A stretch of 64,000 bases of DNA from Henricia sp. BOLD:AAB3569. Its lineage: Eukaryota > Echinodermata > Asteroidea > Spinulosida > Echinasteridae. The position numbers were made by a program, and so were the translations under genes. The notes beneath the pieces were generated by a model. That model saw only the letters and a program-made list of their open reading frames with translations, was not told where the DNA came from and did not search any database. The stretch is from positions 186,001-250,000 of the forward strand of contig JBBELK010000030.1 of assembly GCA_037783545.1 (NCBI GenBank), read 5' to 3'. Positions 1-10,667 of the stretch are shown here, one piece after another; within the stretch, counting starts at the first letter, position 1; each line of letters opens with the position of its first letter.

Positions 1-1303
1 TCATAACATTTAAAATGTTTTAACATTATGCTGTAATAGAATAAATTATTCTAGTTTCAAAATTTAAATCGTCGATGTGTTATTTTTCTTGTGCATTTCC
101 TGCTATAAAATCGACCACTCTGATGATTGGCCCTTAAGTCTGGGATCCAGGCCTGTGAAATATATATATACGGCATTTTAACGTCATGTCAGAGAGCCAG
201 ACTGAAATGTCCTTTTTGTGTATGGCGCGGCGCCGGCCGGCCAGCAACAATCATGATTTTCATCGATGGATCGCGAAAGATTGCTGTGTATATGAGCAAC
301 AAATTACTCGTAAAAATAAAGTAAGTAATGAAGGTAACAATAGTATAGTAAGCTTTATGTTGCTAGCGGTCCGTGTTTGCTAATTCGTGGTTTAAGTGGC
401 ATAAATTCACAACTGAAAAACACACTCCAGGCACCAGCGCAGTGTACACGGTACAGTGAACAAGTGACAGCGACAGTCGTCCCGTTTTAAGACATCTCGA
501 CCGGTCACGGTCGGAAAATTCGGAGAGAATTTGGTGGTTGATCATGGAAAAACTATCATGTACGTTCGCGAGTTGAAACTCCATGCACTAAGTCTATGGA
601 GCATGACAACAAAAATCCTAAGTGTTTTTAAAGAAAAACTTGATATTTTCTTATCGTGTTTCCTAACCAAATTTTACACTTTCTGAGGCATTTATGATCA
701 TGACATGGTTACTTTTATTAGGAAGAATTAGTGGCGAACGTGTACGGTATTTATACCGTTCATCATGTCTTACGACCTTTTGCACAAAACATATGAGACT
801 AAGTGTTTCCTCACAAAATGTTTGAGTCATTTCAAAAAACGAAAAACATTCTGATCAACTTCTCAACCCTCAGTGCCATTTATTTTTAATGTTAACTTGT
901 TATTTATTTTTCAGTTCAACAGTGATGGGGACAAGGCACCAACCACCAGGTGCATTAGGGGTCAGGAAGTGAAGATTTCACTTACCTGAACAGTGATTGG
1001 ATCAAAACTGTCAAGGAGCGAAGACTTCAGATGCAGCACATATTGTCCACACCTGTACCTACATTTGAGGCTCGAGGATAAACAGGATGACATCGCCGAT
1101 GAACCCAAACGTATGAGCAAGCGTCAAATGCCAACCAGGTATTCATCAAGTGATCTACAATTGTATTACACTTGTTTTAACGTCTAAAATTGTTTTAACG
1201 TCTAAAATTGTTTTAACGTCTGTATTCTAAGCATCGAATTTGAAGAATGTAGATATGGATATTAATCAATTTTTTTTAAATTAGTTAAATTTTTTTTTTC
1301 CTA
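1..1303. other. No supported gene
   Basis: AT-rich sequence with short overlapping open frames only. A possible donor (aaaataaa|gtaagt) follows a short frame at 186-320, but nothing links it to other exons. An 18-bp tandem motif (gttttaacgtctaaaatt) repeats about 2.7 times at 1173-1220. Confidence 0.5.
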
Positions 1304-1725
1304 GATCATTCTCCCGAAGAGGTGTATTTGGCATTTGGAAGAGAGCAGCCAACCCATGTCCACTCATTCCCATTAGGAGATGGACCCGCGAAGGTGAAAG
1401 TCGTTCCCAAATGGCATGAAGGTGATACCCACCAGCAGCAACTTCAAGACATTATTTACGTGACTGGAAAACTTTTAAAATTAGGAACAGCAGCATTACA
1501 TAAGTGTTACAGTACAAGTAATTAATTGTATTTCCTTGTTATCTACACTACTTGACTCGCATTCTTGTCATTCCATTCCCTCATTGTGTGTATTATGCAA
1601 TCAGTTCATTTCTCCATTGTATGTGTTGTGCAATCACCTATACAGGTACAATAAGAAATCACTGAATTGTCAAAATAATGCTTTGCGGGTTGAAGCTGTT
1701 TAATAAAGTGTTACATAATTTGGAA
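1304..1725 (+). other. Possible 3' terminal exon of an unidentified transcript
   Basis: A pyrimidine-rich tract ending ttttttttcctag (1303) precedes an open frame DHSPEEVYLAFGREQPTHVH ... DIIYVTGK, which ends at a TAA near 1525. AATAAA lies at about 1702. A possible upstream exon ends near 1138 (ccaaccag|gtattc), but the phase-matched frame meets a stop 22 nt before its donor. I do not recognise the peptide; it could be non-coding. Confidence 0.25.
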
Positions 1726-1734
1726 CATGTTTTA

Positions 1735-2894
1735 TTTCCCCACACTTACAGTCGTAGTAATATGTTGATAAAGAGCCTTGTAAAAATTTAGGCCAATGCA
1801 TGAAAGGTAAACAACAAATATTCAAAACTTAAAACACCTTCAGTTAGCAGTTTTCTTCCACAAAGATACCATATAATGTGATTGTTACCTTGCTCTCAAC
1901 ATTTTTAGTTTTCTTTTTCTTGTCTGCTCGCTCGTGAAGTAAAATTTTGGGGCTTTAAAGATAATGAAGACTTTGATGACGACTGACATTGCAAAAGATG
2001 AGGACAGCAGTGATGGTGCAATGAAGTATTGAGAAAAAAGGGAAAACATTTCTGAACTCCAGGGGCCAATTTCATGGCGCTATTGGCACGAAACATTACT
2101 TAGCACATATTTATCTGCTTTATATTGCAAAAGTTGATTGCCTGACAAAATATTGTGATATGTATTTACATGTGCACTAAAATGTTGATACTGTTTTTAA
2201 GCACAATTTGAAAATACAAATTTAGCTGGTCCCTCATCTTACAAAGTAATTCATTAATAAAATCTCCCAAAACGTCCCAAATTGTTTTGTAAATTTTGAG
2301 GTTCAGAATGTTTAGATTTACTGATCTTAATTTTCGGTTTGTGGAAATAAAGCAAGAAAATCAATTGATCACGTTCAAATGACGTCACTTCCTACAAATC
2401 GCCACGTGCATCAGAATGTTGAACGTAGTTTTTTATGACGCGCATCGGCTGCGCCGTATTTCGAACAAATTTCGAGCAACATGCGCGCGTGTTTGGAACA
2501 TGTTACAGCGTGTGCGTGCGCGTACTTGATAGCGTTTAATACGCAGTCGCATTTCTTCCTACGAAGATGGCTTTCCCATTCAGTGGCACGTCCGTTCCGA
2601 TTTTTATATGTGGATCGGAAACCAGTCTACCGCCGTATTCGAAAGGACGGATCAAGTAATATATGGACGGGGGCGGCCGATTTTAGCAGGGATTACACAC
2701 TACGAACAAACGCAACAAATATTAATATTTTCAAACAGGACGAATTTATTCCTCTCCCAACACGGTTTTAAAACATTCAAATGCAGTTTCAATGGGTATA
2801 TGATGCATTTATTGGCGGCGTACTTGAACTTTCATAAACTGCATACCCTACAAATAATGGTACGATCCGTCGCGCAATGACACTCGAGAGCCTT
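1735..2894. other. Intergenic stretch with one interspersed repeat copy
   Basis: 1800-1960 matches an interspersed repeat also seen near 16200, 41290, 57250 and 59575-59700 ('caccttcagttggcaatttc', then 'tcaacactttt', then 'gtcaactcgtgaagta'). 2395-2540 is CpG-rich. No gene recognised. Confidence 0.4.
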
Positions 2895-3024
2895 GTCAAC
2901 TTAGCCTTTAGTCAAGGCTGCCTTGGCGAGTTATATATTCGCGCGCATTCAGTTTTCCAACGCTTGAGGAAAGACTAGCACGCACGGACTGTCCGCCCAG
3001 ACAGCCTTTACCATAGCGTTTTTT
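2895..3024 (+). repeat. Inverted repeat partner, left copy
   Basis: About 130 bp pairs in reverse complement with 6101-6226. Shared blocks in order are agcctttagtcaaggc, cgcttgaggaaagacta, gactgt-cgccc and gcctttacca-agcgt. The two copies face each other across 3.1 kb, so they may be the ends of one element or two opposed insertions. Confidence 0.75.
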
Positions 3025-3679
3025 GGAGCTTATGTTTTTCTTTATTTCTGTCTACCGTTTTGGTAGAGGGGTTACGTGCATAATGCATGAGGTCAGGATT
3101 CCCCATTGACCAATGAGAAGGTGAACTGTTAAACTGCATGACGTCATACGCATAGAAAATTAGGCAGTTGTAGTTTGTGTGAATCTTCGAAGAATAAAAA
3201 GCTAAATATTTCGGGAAACTTAATAAGTCCCAACATATCCAGGCCAAGAAAATGCTCGCTGGAGATGATCGCGATTTAGGGGAATATTAAATTCACCAAG
3301 GCCTACTCGTACTCCCGAACCGGCCGGCCGCACAGTACACCGTGCCGCGCGCATATGCCGCCGGCCGGTCGTCTGCGGCGGCCGCCCCGCTAGTGCATGA
3401 TGGCAATGCCGCACGGTGCATTGTTTGTTGTTTTGCGTACAATGTATGATGTACCATATGGAGGAACCATGGATGTACTAAGGCAATGAAGCATGGCATA
3501 AAAAAAATTTCAACAAAATCTTACTGCAAAAGAAAATTTTCTTACTGCTAAAATTGCTTCTTTGTCACCCAATTTGTCACCCTCTCTGGAGCATTTATCA
3601 TGTCATATTTAAAAGGATTTATTAGTGATATTTAAATTTATATATACCCTGAACAAACAGTTCCTTACTATTGTTACAA

Positions 3680-5470
3680 TAAACAAGTTCAAATGTCTGT
3701 CAACCTGCGACAAGCCACGACAATTACTTACAACAACTTACAACAACTCTTAAGTTACGATTACTTACGAAAAACACTGCCACTGTGTGACAATTGTACT
3801 AGCTGGCTCTGGTGATCTTTATAAATCATAAATTTTGGGAATTTCAAAGCCAAATCGCACAGTGGGAGCTAAGCCGGTATTCCGCTGTGCAATATTTTCT
3901 TACGACTAGTCGCAATTATCTTAAGATATAACAGGTACAATTTCGTAGCGTCTCGCAGGTTGTCACAGACTTTTGTACAGTTTTTGGTCACCCACTGCAT
4001 GATTTGCCACAATTTGTTGCGACTGCGACACATGCAAAAGTAGGAAGTATTGTACGTGTCGTAAGGATTCTCAGCCACTTCACGACATATCTTTTAATTT
4101 GCAAATTCTAACGCTTACGATATGGTTACAATGTGCAATTTATTCCGAAAACATACAAATTTTTCCCTTTATTTTTGTTAGTGATCTCCCAATTTAACAG
4201 TTCCTTAAGAGATGACACGGTACGATCAGAAAATTTGTTGATCCTGTTTAAATGTCCATGACAAGCCACAGCTTACGAAACTCTACGACAAGCTACGATT
4301 GCACTGTAACAAATCTTAGAAAATCGTAATGCTTAGCGCTTATTGTATTGTTGTGATATGGATTTTTTTATAAATACATACGAATGTCTGCGATTCTTTA
4401 CGATTCCTTACGATGACAGTACAAATCTACGACAGCATCTGCGACTTGTTCAGACACATACGAATGTCTGCGATCATGATCATACATTGTACGATTCATT
4501 ACGATTCCTTACTATTTGTTATGATTCCTTACGATGACGCAGTACAAATCTACTGTTACGACATCTGCGGGTTGTTCACAGACAGTCATTTTGTTACAAA
4601 TCTTAGAAAATGTTAACACTTAATTAGCGCTTATCGTATTGTAAAGATAAATGCATTTTCAGTATACGAATGTCTGCGATCATGATCATGAGCACACATT
4701 GTGCGATTCATTACGATTCCTTACTATTTGTTACGATTCCTTACTATTTGTTACGATTCCTTACTATTTGTTATGATTTCTTACGATGACGCAGTACAAA
4801 TCTACTGTGACGACATCTGCGTGTTGCAGACAGTAGATCATTTTGTTACAAATCTTAGAAAATTGTAACGCTTAGCGCTTATCGTATTGTAACGATAAAT
4901 GCATTTTCAGTATACGAATGTCTGCGATTCCTTACGATTCCTTACAATGACAGTACGAATCAACGACATCTGCGACTTGTTCAGATACATACGAATGTCT
5001 GCGATCATGATCACACATTGTGCGATTCATAACGATTCCTTACTATTTGTTACGATTCCTTAATATTTGTTATGATTTCTTACGATGACGCAGTACAAAT
5101 CTACTGTGACGACATCTGCGTGTTGCAGACAGTCGATCATTTTGTTACAAATCTTAGAAAATTGTAACGCTTAGCGCTTATCGTATTGTAACGATATGCA
5201 TTTTCAGTATACAAATGTCTGCGATTCATTACGATTCCTTACGATGACAGTGCGAATCTACGACATCTGCGACTTGTTCAGAAACATACAAATGTCTGCG
5301 ATCATGATTACGCATTGTGCGATTCATTACAATTCCTTAAGATTTAGTTACGATGACAGTACAAATCAACAACATCTGCGACAAGCCACGACCACTTACG
5401 ATACTCCATGTCAATCTTCGAAAAGCTGTGTTTTACGTAACCCTCCCACTTTGCGATATATCGTAAAAAA
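3680..5470. repeat. Large degenerate tandem array (TTACGA / GTCTGCGAT motifs)
   Basis: From about 4340 a higher-order unit near 295 bp recurs, containing gaatgtctgcgatcatgatc, ttacgattccttac, cagtacaaatctac, gacatctgcg and cgcttatcgtattgtaacg. The block tacgaatgtctgcgat starts near 4379, 4459, 4664, 4914, 4989, 5209 and 5289. Before 4340 the same short words are more diverged. Short open frames here are tandem-repeat artefacts. Confidence 0.85.
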
Positions 5471-5667
5471 AGTTGCAGGTAATCTCAGCAAAATTGAACA
5501 GTGAAATTTGTGCTTGTACATCTTGAAATTTTTGCTTCCAAATACAAAATATGGTAGTCGACAGGCCCAACCGATTATCCTTGCAACTTGAGAAAAACCT
5601 AGGAGAAAAGTCAGATTTTGTTCAAATTAATTGTCATATGGGCTATAGGTTTTGTACACGGGGTGCA

Positions 5668-5796
5668 AGGACGACTTGTCTCGAGGACGACTTAAGCCAG
5701 GAACGACTTGTCTCGGGGACGACTTGACCTGGGGATGACTTGACCTAGGTGTTAATTGAGGGGAGCGAGTTGACTCGGGGGACGACTTGTCCCGTT
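5668..5796. repeat. Degenerate GACGACTTG repeat
   Basis: The motif gacgacttg with spacers tctcgag, acctgggg and tcccg occurs about six times in 130 bp. It resembles other motif-saturated elements in the window but uses a different word. Confidence 0.7.
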
Positions 5797-6100
5797 TCGC
5801 GTACTAGGCCTAGCGCTACGCGCGGTGTTTTGTTTGCCACACGAAAAGCATTGTTTAGCGAGATTTTATAACTTTAAAAATGGTTAATAAATTTATGTGG
5901 AGTTACTCTATAGAACTTTGACTAATCATGTTTCTTGTATTTTGTTTTCCTGGTACGAATAATAACTTTCGCTTTTTTCGTGAATGCTACCTATATTTAT
6001 ATGGATGATTCCAGAAGCTCCCCGCCGCTGGTTGGTTACAATTTATGAATAATTCACCACCTCCGTTGCTGTTGAATTATTCAGCACGAAGGTCACATTT

Positions 6101-6226
6101 ACGCTTTGGTAAAGGCGTTCGGGGCGAACAGTCTGCAGTATGAATGTTAGTCTTTCCTCAAGCGCTAGCAAAACAGTGCACAAAACAAACCTCGCCACGG
6201 ACGCCTTGACTAAAGGCTATGTCAAC
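6101..6226 (-). repeat. Inverted repeat partner, right copy
   Basis: Reverse-complement partner of 2895-3024; blocks tagtctttcctcaagcg and gccttgactaaaggct are exact or nearly so. It carries several small gaps relative to the left copy. Confidence 0.75.
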
Positions 6227-6229
6227 TGG

Positions 6230-8815
6230 GCGCGCGGCGAAGCACTCATTTTGCTAAATCCGATAGGAAGAAAGTAGTTTAAAGATACAAAACCAGAAAA
6301 AACGTAAAAAAGACCCTTACATTTTCTTTTTAACATCGATATATGTTTTTACCAATCAATAAGAATTCTTACCGTGTAGCTCTGGTTAAGGAGGAAATTC
6401 CGACTGACCTATATAGGCTAAGCGTATTTTACAAGTACATGCATTAATTCGTATATACATGTACAACTTAAAACGAATACGGACGAACTTTGATGTTACT
6501 TTAATACAACATCCAGCGTATAGAGGAATTTAAAATACACGTAGTCAAACACAAGGGTCTCGGTAAATTTGTGGAACACGCGGGATGTGATACATTAATT
6601 TGGCTCATCATCTAAAACGATGCCGTCTATGTGCTAATTTTAAACTAAATAAAAGGGATAATAGGTCCTATATAGTCCTTCGTTTCATTATTTTCATTCC
6701 GGATAATACATTGTTCCCGTTATAACAAGGTAATCTGCAAAGTTCCGACCCCTTAATGAAGTTTGTCTGTACCGATTTCAGGCTGTACTTATAATCAAGG
6801 GATATGATCCGTACATTACGAGTATGACCCACACCAAATAATGAAATACATTCACGAGTGTGTGTCGGTGTTCAGAAACGTTTAGATACTGTATATTACC
6901 GCAGATAACATGGAGCGCCGTGCAACAGCAGGAGAGACCACGTGGAGCAAGCAACACACGGTACGCTACGAACAGCTTTTCTGAAAGGTTCCATCAGAAC
7001 CCACAGTTTAAATAGCACTTTCCAAAAAATTAGCTTATACGTAATGACATTGACCCAACCCTTAACATGTGCTTTTGTTTGTACATTTGTTCGTTTCTAA
7101 TTCTTGGGGCACTTGCCTACTAAGTAAATTCTTTGGAATTGTTGGCGAAGTTGGGGGTTAACGAAAAAATGCTGCATTATTGACAAATTTCAAATTAGCA
7201 CTCAGACAGCCTCGCCATTGTATTACGTCACGCGTCTTTTCATTTGCAAATTTTATCACAGAAAAAGGCACCAGGACCCTAGGCTCGTCTTCGATGAGAA
7301 TTTGAAATTCCTTTATGAACGCCAAATTCCAGGCGGTGAAAACTATTTCCCCTTTTGTTTCCATCTTAGTCTACTTTTATTGCAGTGTAGTAAACAAAAC
7401 AGCTTGGAATGGTCGAACAAAAAAAAAATGGTATAGAAATGGTATATGCAGCATGATATGTGGCAAACGGCCGACTTCCCCCTACCATTGTTCCCCTATT
7501 GTGTCTCAAACATCCAAGGAATTTCCAAGGAATTCCTTTCAGTTTTTAGGGGGGATTGGTGCGTTAACAAAAGGGAAGAGTGTGTTGAGGTATAGGGGCG
7601 TTAGGGGGAGTCCCTCTGCCACATATCGTGCTGGGTATAAGAAATGGGCGGAGAAAACGCTCGTGTCACGCCTTTCTTAAGTCAGGGCGCGCAGTAGTCT
7701 GGTTCCCGCACCAACAAATTCAATCACCAGACTGATTTTAAGGTCCGGCAACCGATAGTATACATGTTTGTCCGCCATATTGGAACAGGAGGAATTCCTC
7801 CTTTTTCCGAAAGTTTCCGAAGGTTTCCGAAGTTACTTGAATGCACGTCCGGACGTTATCGTTAATCGTCGGGTACGATTCGTCAGTGTTTTGCCGCGTG
7901 TTTATTTACGATGATGCAGACAAGGTTTGGATTTGATTTGTGATGCTATAGTGGGCATGTGTAATATTTTAAGGTTAATATATTAAATTTGTATTGGCCA
8001 AATATGGAATAACCCTTTTCAAATTGTTATACACTCGTGCCGCGCTATGAATGCGCTCCTAAAAATAAATGCATGACGTAATGCTTAGTGCTATTTTAAA
8101 CACCACAGTATGAGGACCGGCGTCCTCATATTCAGTCGTTGTATGTGGAATATGTGGAGCGGCCGGGAACCAGTCTAGGCGCGCAGACACGTGTTTATGA
8201 CGTAATTACTGCTTTAACCAATGATCACCTTTGGTCATCAGCAACCAAAGCTCTTCATACGTTAATTCAAGCCCGGTTATGCAAGAGTTACAATGTCTCG
8301 AAATTTTATTCAACCATTTTGACCAGGTAAACAAAAATAGGTTATGGGGTTTTAGTGATTTCGAAAAAAAATGACTTGTGTTGTTTTGAGCCGATGGCGT
8401 GCCATATATGCTAGCTGCGCGATGCGCCACGCCGGGTCCGACTGCACTGTGACGTCACAAAATTCAACCAATGAGGGCGCATTCATGCGCGCCATTTTCG
8501 GGCTGTGAAAAACACGCACGTTTACGTTACCATAATGCGGTTAAATTGTGTTGGGGAAAATGCATTCAATTTCATTGTTTTAACGCATTCGAAGACTGGA
8601 ACATTGCAGAAGGTACATTTGGTTGGAAATACAACGAAGAAGGGGCAATTTGTGACAGTTTTTAACTGATTTTGTAAAGCGACTGGCGCTGCACATGCAC
8701 GATCGAGACCGACCGACACCACGTCGTGCGTGGCGGGCGGTGCAGGTCAAAGCGTGCTGTGCCTAGGCTAAAGCATGTGGGAAAAAATGTATAAGTCGGA
8801 CGTCACATAAGCCCT
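6230..8815. other. No supported gene; one short inverted repeat pair
   Basis: 7684-7707 (gcgcgcagtagtctggttcccg) is nearly the reverse complement of 8164-8184, which may be the ends of a 500-bp element. 7484-7625 resembles 13300-13425 (a shared 'caaacatc-aaggaatt' block, then 'gggagtccctct'). Confidence 0.4.
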
Positions 8816-8817
8816 CC

Positions 8818-9330
8818 TGCATGCACAATTTTTGCTGCATATGAAGGATTACTTGTGTAGAAAGACAATACTACTGTTCATTTTGATGGCCCATCCATGA
8901 ATAAAAAGTGGCATTTTCCAACTTTGAACATTTCTTCACATAAACTTTAAAAAAGAGGGCGCTGTTTGGGGCATGTCACTTTAGGAACTCAAGAAAAAAC
9001 ATAAGACTTCAAACTGGAATTGTGGAAAAATCCTGCAGTTTCCAGCCTTAGTTTTTTCATGGTTTGCCACAGGCCACATGTACAAACCTAAACCATCATG
9101 GGTTTCAAAGGTTTCAGTAAGTTAGAGAAAATTGTGGAAACAATTTGTGCACAGTTGAATGAGATTTCCTGTGTTTTCCTAATGTGACATCACCACTTTG
9201 CATAAAAATAAAAAACCTTGATTTTAACCCTCCAAACAACTTCCAAGTAGGGTTTTTATGATTGTAAATTAATGGACTATAGTTCCATAGCACATATTTC
9301 ATTGATAAAAACACCATTTCAGCGGCCATG
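8818..9330 (+). repeat. Interspersed repeat, copy A (inverted partner at 53630)
   Basis: About 510 bp matches 53630-54180 in reverse complement. Landmarks: acaatactactgttcatttt, gggcgctgtttggggcatgt, agtttccagccttagtttttt, gagatttcctgtgttttcct, atgtgacatcaccactttgc. No transposase frame is seen, so this looks non-autonomous. Confidence 0.85.
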
Positions 9331-9335
9331 AAGCT

Positions 9336-9480
9336 TTAATTAAGGCACAGGCTCATCAATGCGCAAGTGTGGCCAAATTCGTGCCACGAAATACGCAGCT
9401 CCATGCCATTGCTATGGATGTGCGTATTTCGTGGCACGAATTTGGTCTCGCGGGCGCATTGACGAGCCTCTGCCTTTAAT
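9336..9480. mobile_element. TTAA-flanked foldback MITE, copy 1
   Basis: The arms aaggcacaggctc-tcaatgcgc and gcgcattgacgagcctctgcctt are inverted, as are ccaaattcgtgccacgaa and ttcgtggcacgaatttgg. TTAA sits at both edges. TTAA targets are typical of piggyBac-type elements; the family assignment is inference. Confidence 0.75.
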
Positions 9481-9624
9481 AGACTGCCGAAGTGAATGTC
9501 ATATCTTGTTAGTTGCCTAGGCAATTGGCTCTAAACTAAAAATCACTGAACCGTGTCCCTGTGTTTTGCAGTGGTACTTTTTCTGACGGCCATGATGTTC
9601 AGAGCCAATCACCATGACAACCCC

Positions 9625-9838
9625 ATGGCCCACCCCTCTCTCCACCCCTTTTTCCTACACTCCTCCCCCTCCCCCCACCCCTCCCCACCCCTCCCCACCC
9701 CACCCCACCCCTCCCCACCCCAGCCCTCCCCACTCCTCCCCACCCCAGCCCTCCCCACCCCTCCCCACCCCACCCCACCCCACCCCCAGCCCTCCCAACC
9801 CCTCCCAACCCTCCCCACCCCACCCCACCCCACTTTTC
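9625..9838. repeat. C-rich simple repeat (CCCCACCCCTCC)n
   Basis: Almost pure CCCCACCC/CTCCCC tract. Long open frames in several frames on both strands here are compositional artefacts. The minus strand is G-rich and could form G-quadruplexes. Confidence 0.95.
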
Positions 9839-10160
9839 CCCGCCCTCATTTTGCCCCGCCCTCATTTTGCCCCGCCCTCGCTTTGCCCCGCCCTCACTTT
9901 GCCCCGCCCTCACTTTGCCCCGCCCTCGCTTTGCCCCGCCCTCGCTTTGCCCCGCCCTCGCTTTGCCCCGCCCTCGCTTTACCCCGCCCTCGCTTTACCC
10001 CATCCCTGCTTTACCCCATCCTTGCTTTATCCCAACCCCACTTTGCCCCATCCCCACTTTGCCCCACTCCCGCTTTGCCCCATCCCCGCTTTGCCCCACT
10101 CCTGCTTTACCCCATCCCCGCTTTGCCCTATCCCCGCTTTGCCCCATCCCCGCTTTGCCC
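9839..10160. repeat. 16-bp minisatellite (CCCCGCCCTCGCTTTG)n
   Basis: About 20 copies of a 16-bp unit drift gradually from the ccgccctcattttgcc form through ccgccctcgctttgcc to ccatccccgctttgcc. It ends about 390 bp before the WD40 start codon. Confidence 0.95.
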
Positions 10161-10290
10161 CATCCGGGCCCCGCTTCGCCCTATCCGGGCCCCGCTTCGC
10201 CCTATCCGGGCCCCGCTTCGCCCTATCCAGGCCCCGCTTCGCCCTATCCAGGCCCCGCTTCGCCCCATCCCCTCTTCGGCTTCGCCCTGC
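10161..10290. repeat. 21-bp minisatellite (gggccccgcttcgccctatcc)n
   Basis: About five copies of a 21-bp unit derived from the preceding 16-mer by gaining gggcc, showing stepwise growth of the array. The last copies carry caggccc instead of cgggccc. Confidence 0.95.
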
Positions 10291-10550
10291 TGCCACATTG
10301 CTCCGTCACTGCTTTGGCAGAAAAAAACTAAGCCAGTTTCATGTATTTTGTACACGTATCATTGAGGATGATGCCTTAGGTGATGTCCAACTTGTAAACT
10401 TTTTTTTTGATGAAATGCTTTTTCTGAACATCAAAAGAAAAAAATCTGATCAACTTCCTAACTCTTACCCCTTTTTCTGAACATCAAAACAGCTTGCAAT
10501 TTGCATCAAGAATTTCATTGTAATTTTTCCCCAGATACTTAGTGACCAGA

Positions 10551-10667
10551 ATGGCACTAATTGATGCCAAGTTTCAACCATGGCAGATGGTGAAGGAGCA
10601 ACTTCAAACCATCCTACAAACTGCCGACCCACAGGAAATGTGTGCAACAATACCCTACGGTTTACAG
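10551..10667 (+). CDS. WD40 gene exon 1 (start codon)
   Basis: The exon opens after the acceptor ...ttttccccag at 10534, and the ATG is 16 nt inside it. It encodes MALIDAKFQPWQMVKEQLQT and onward for 39 aa, ending in phase 0 at donor gtaggac. The frame stays open upstream of the ATG to the acceptor (YLVTR), so a further upstream coding exon cannot be excluded. Confidence 0.72.

Noticed and set aside
3680-5470. CRISPR array
   Set aside because: The repeats are degenerate, nested and long-period with no unique fixed-length spacers, and the genome is eukaryotic.
4343-5504. Open frames of 60-100 codons such as MHFQYTNVCDSLRFLTM
   Set aside because: Repeated translations of the 295-bp tandem array; they have no splice context and no homology signal.
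9553-10480. Long open frames of up to 288 codons on both strands (proline/histidine-rich or glycine-rich)
   Set aside because: They are translations of the C-rich simple repeat and minisatellite; every frame is open because the units lack stop words.
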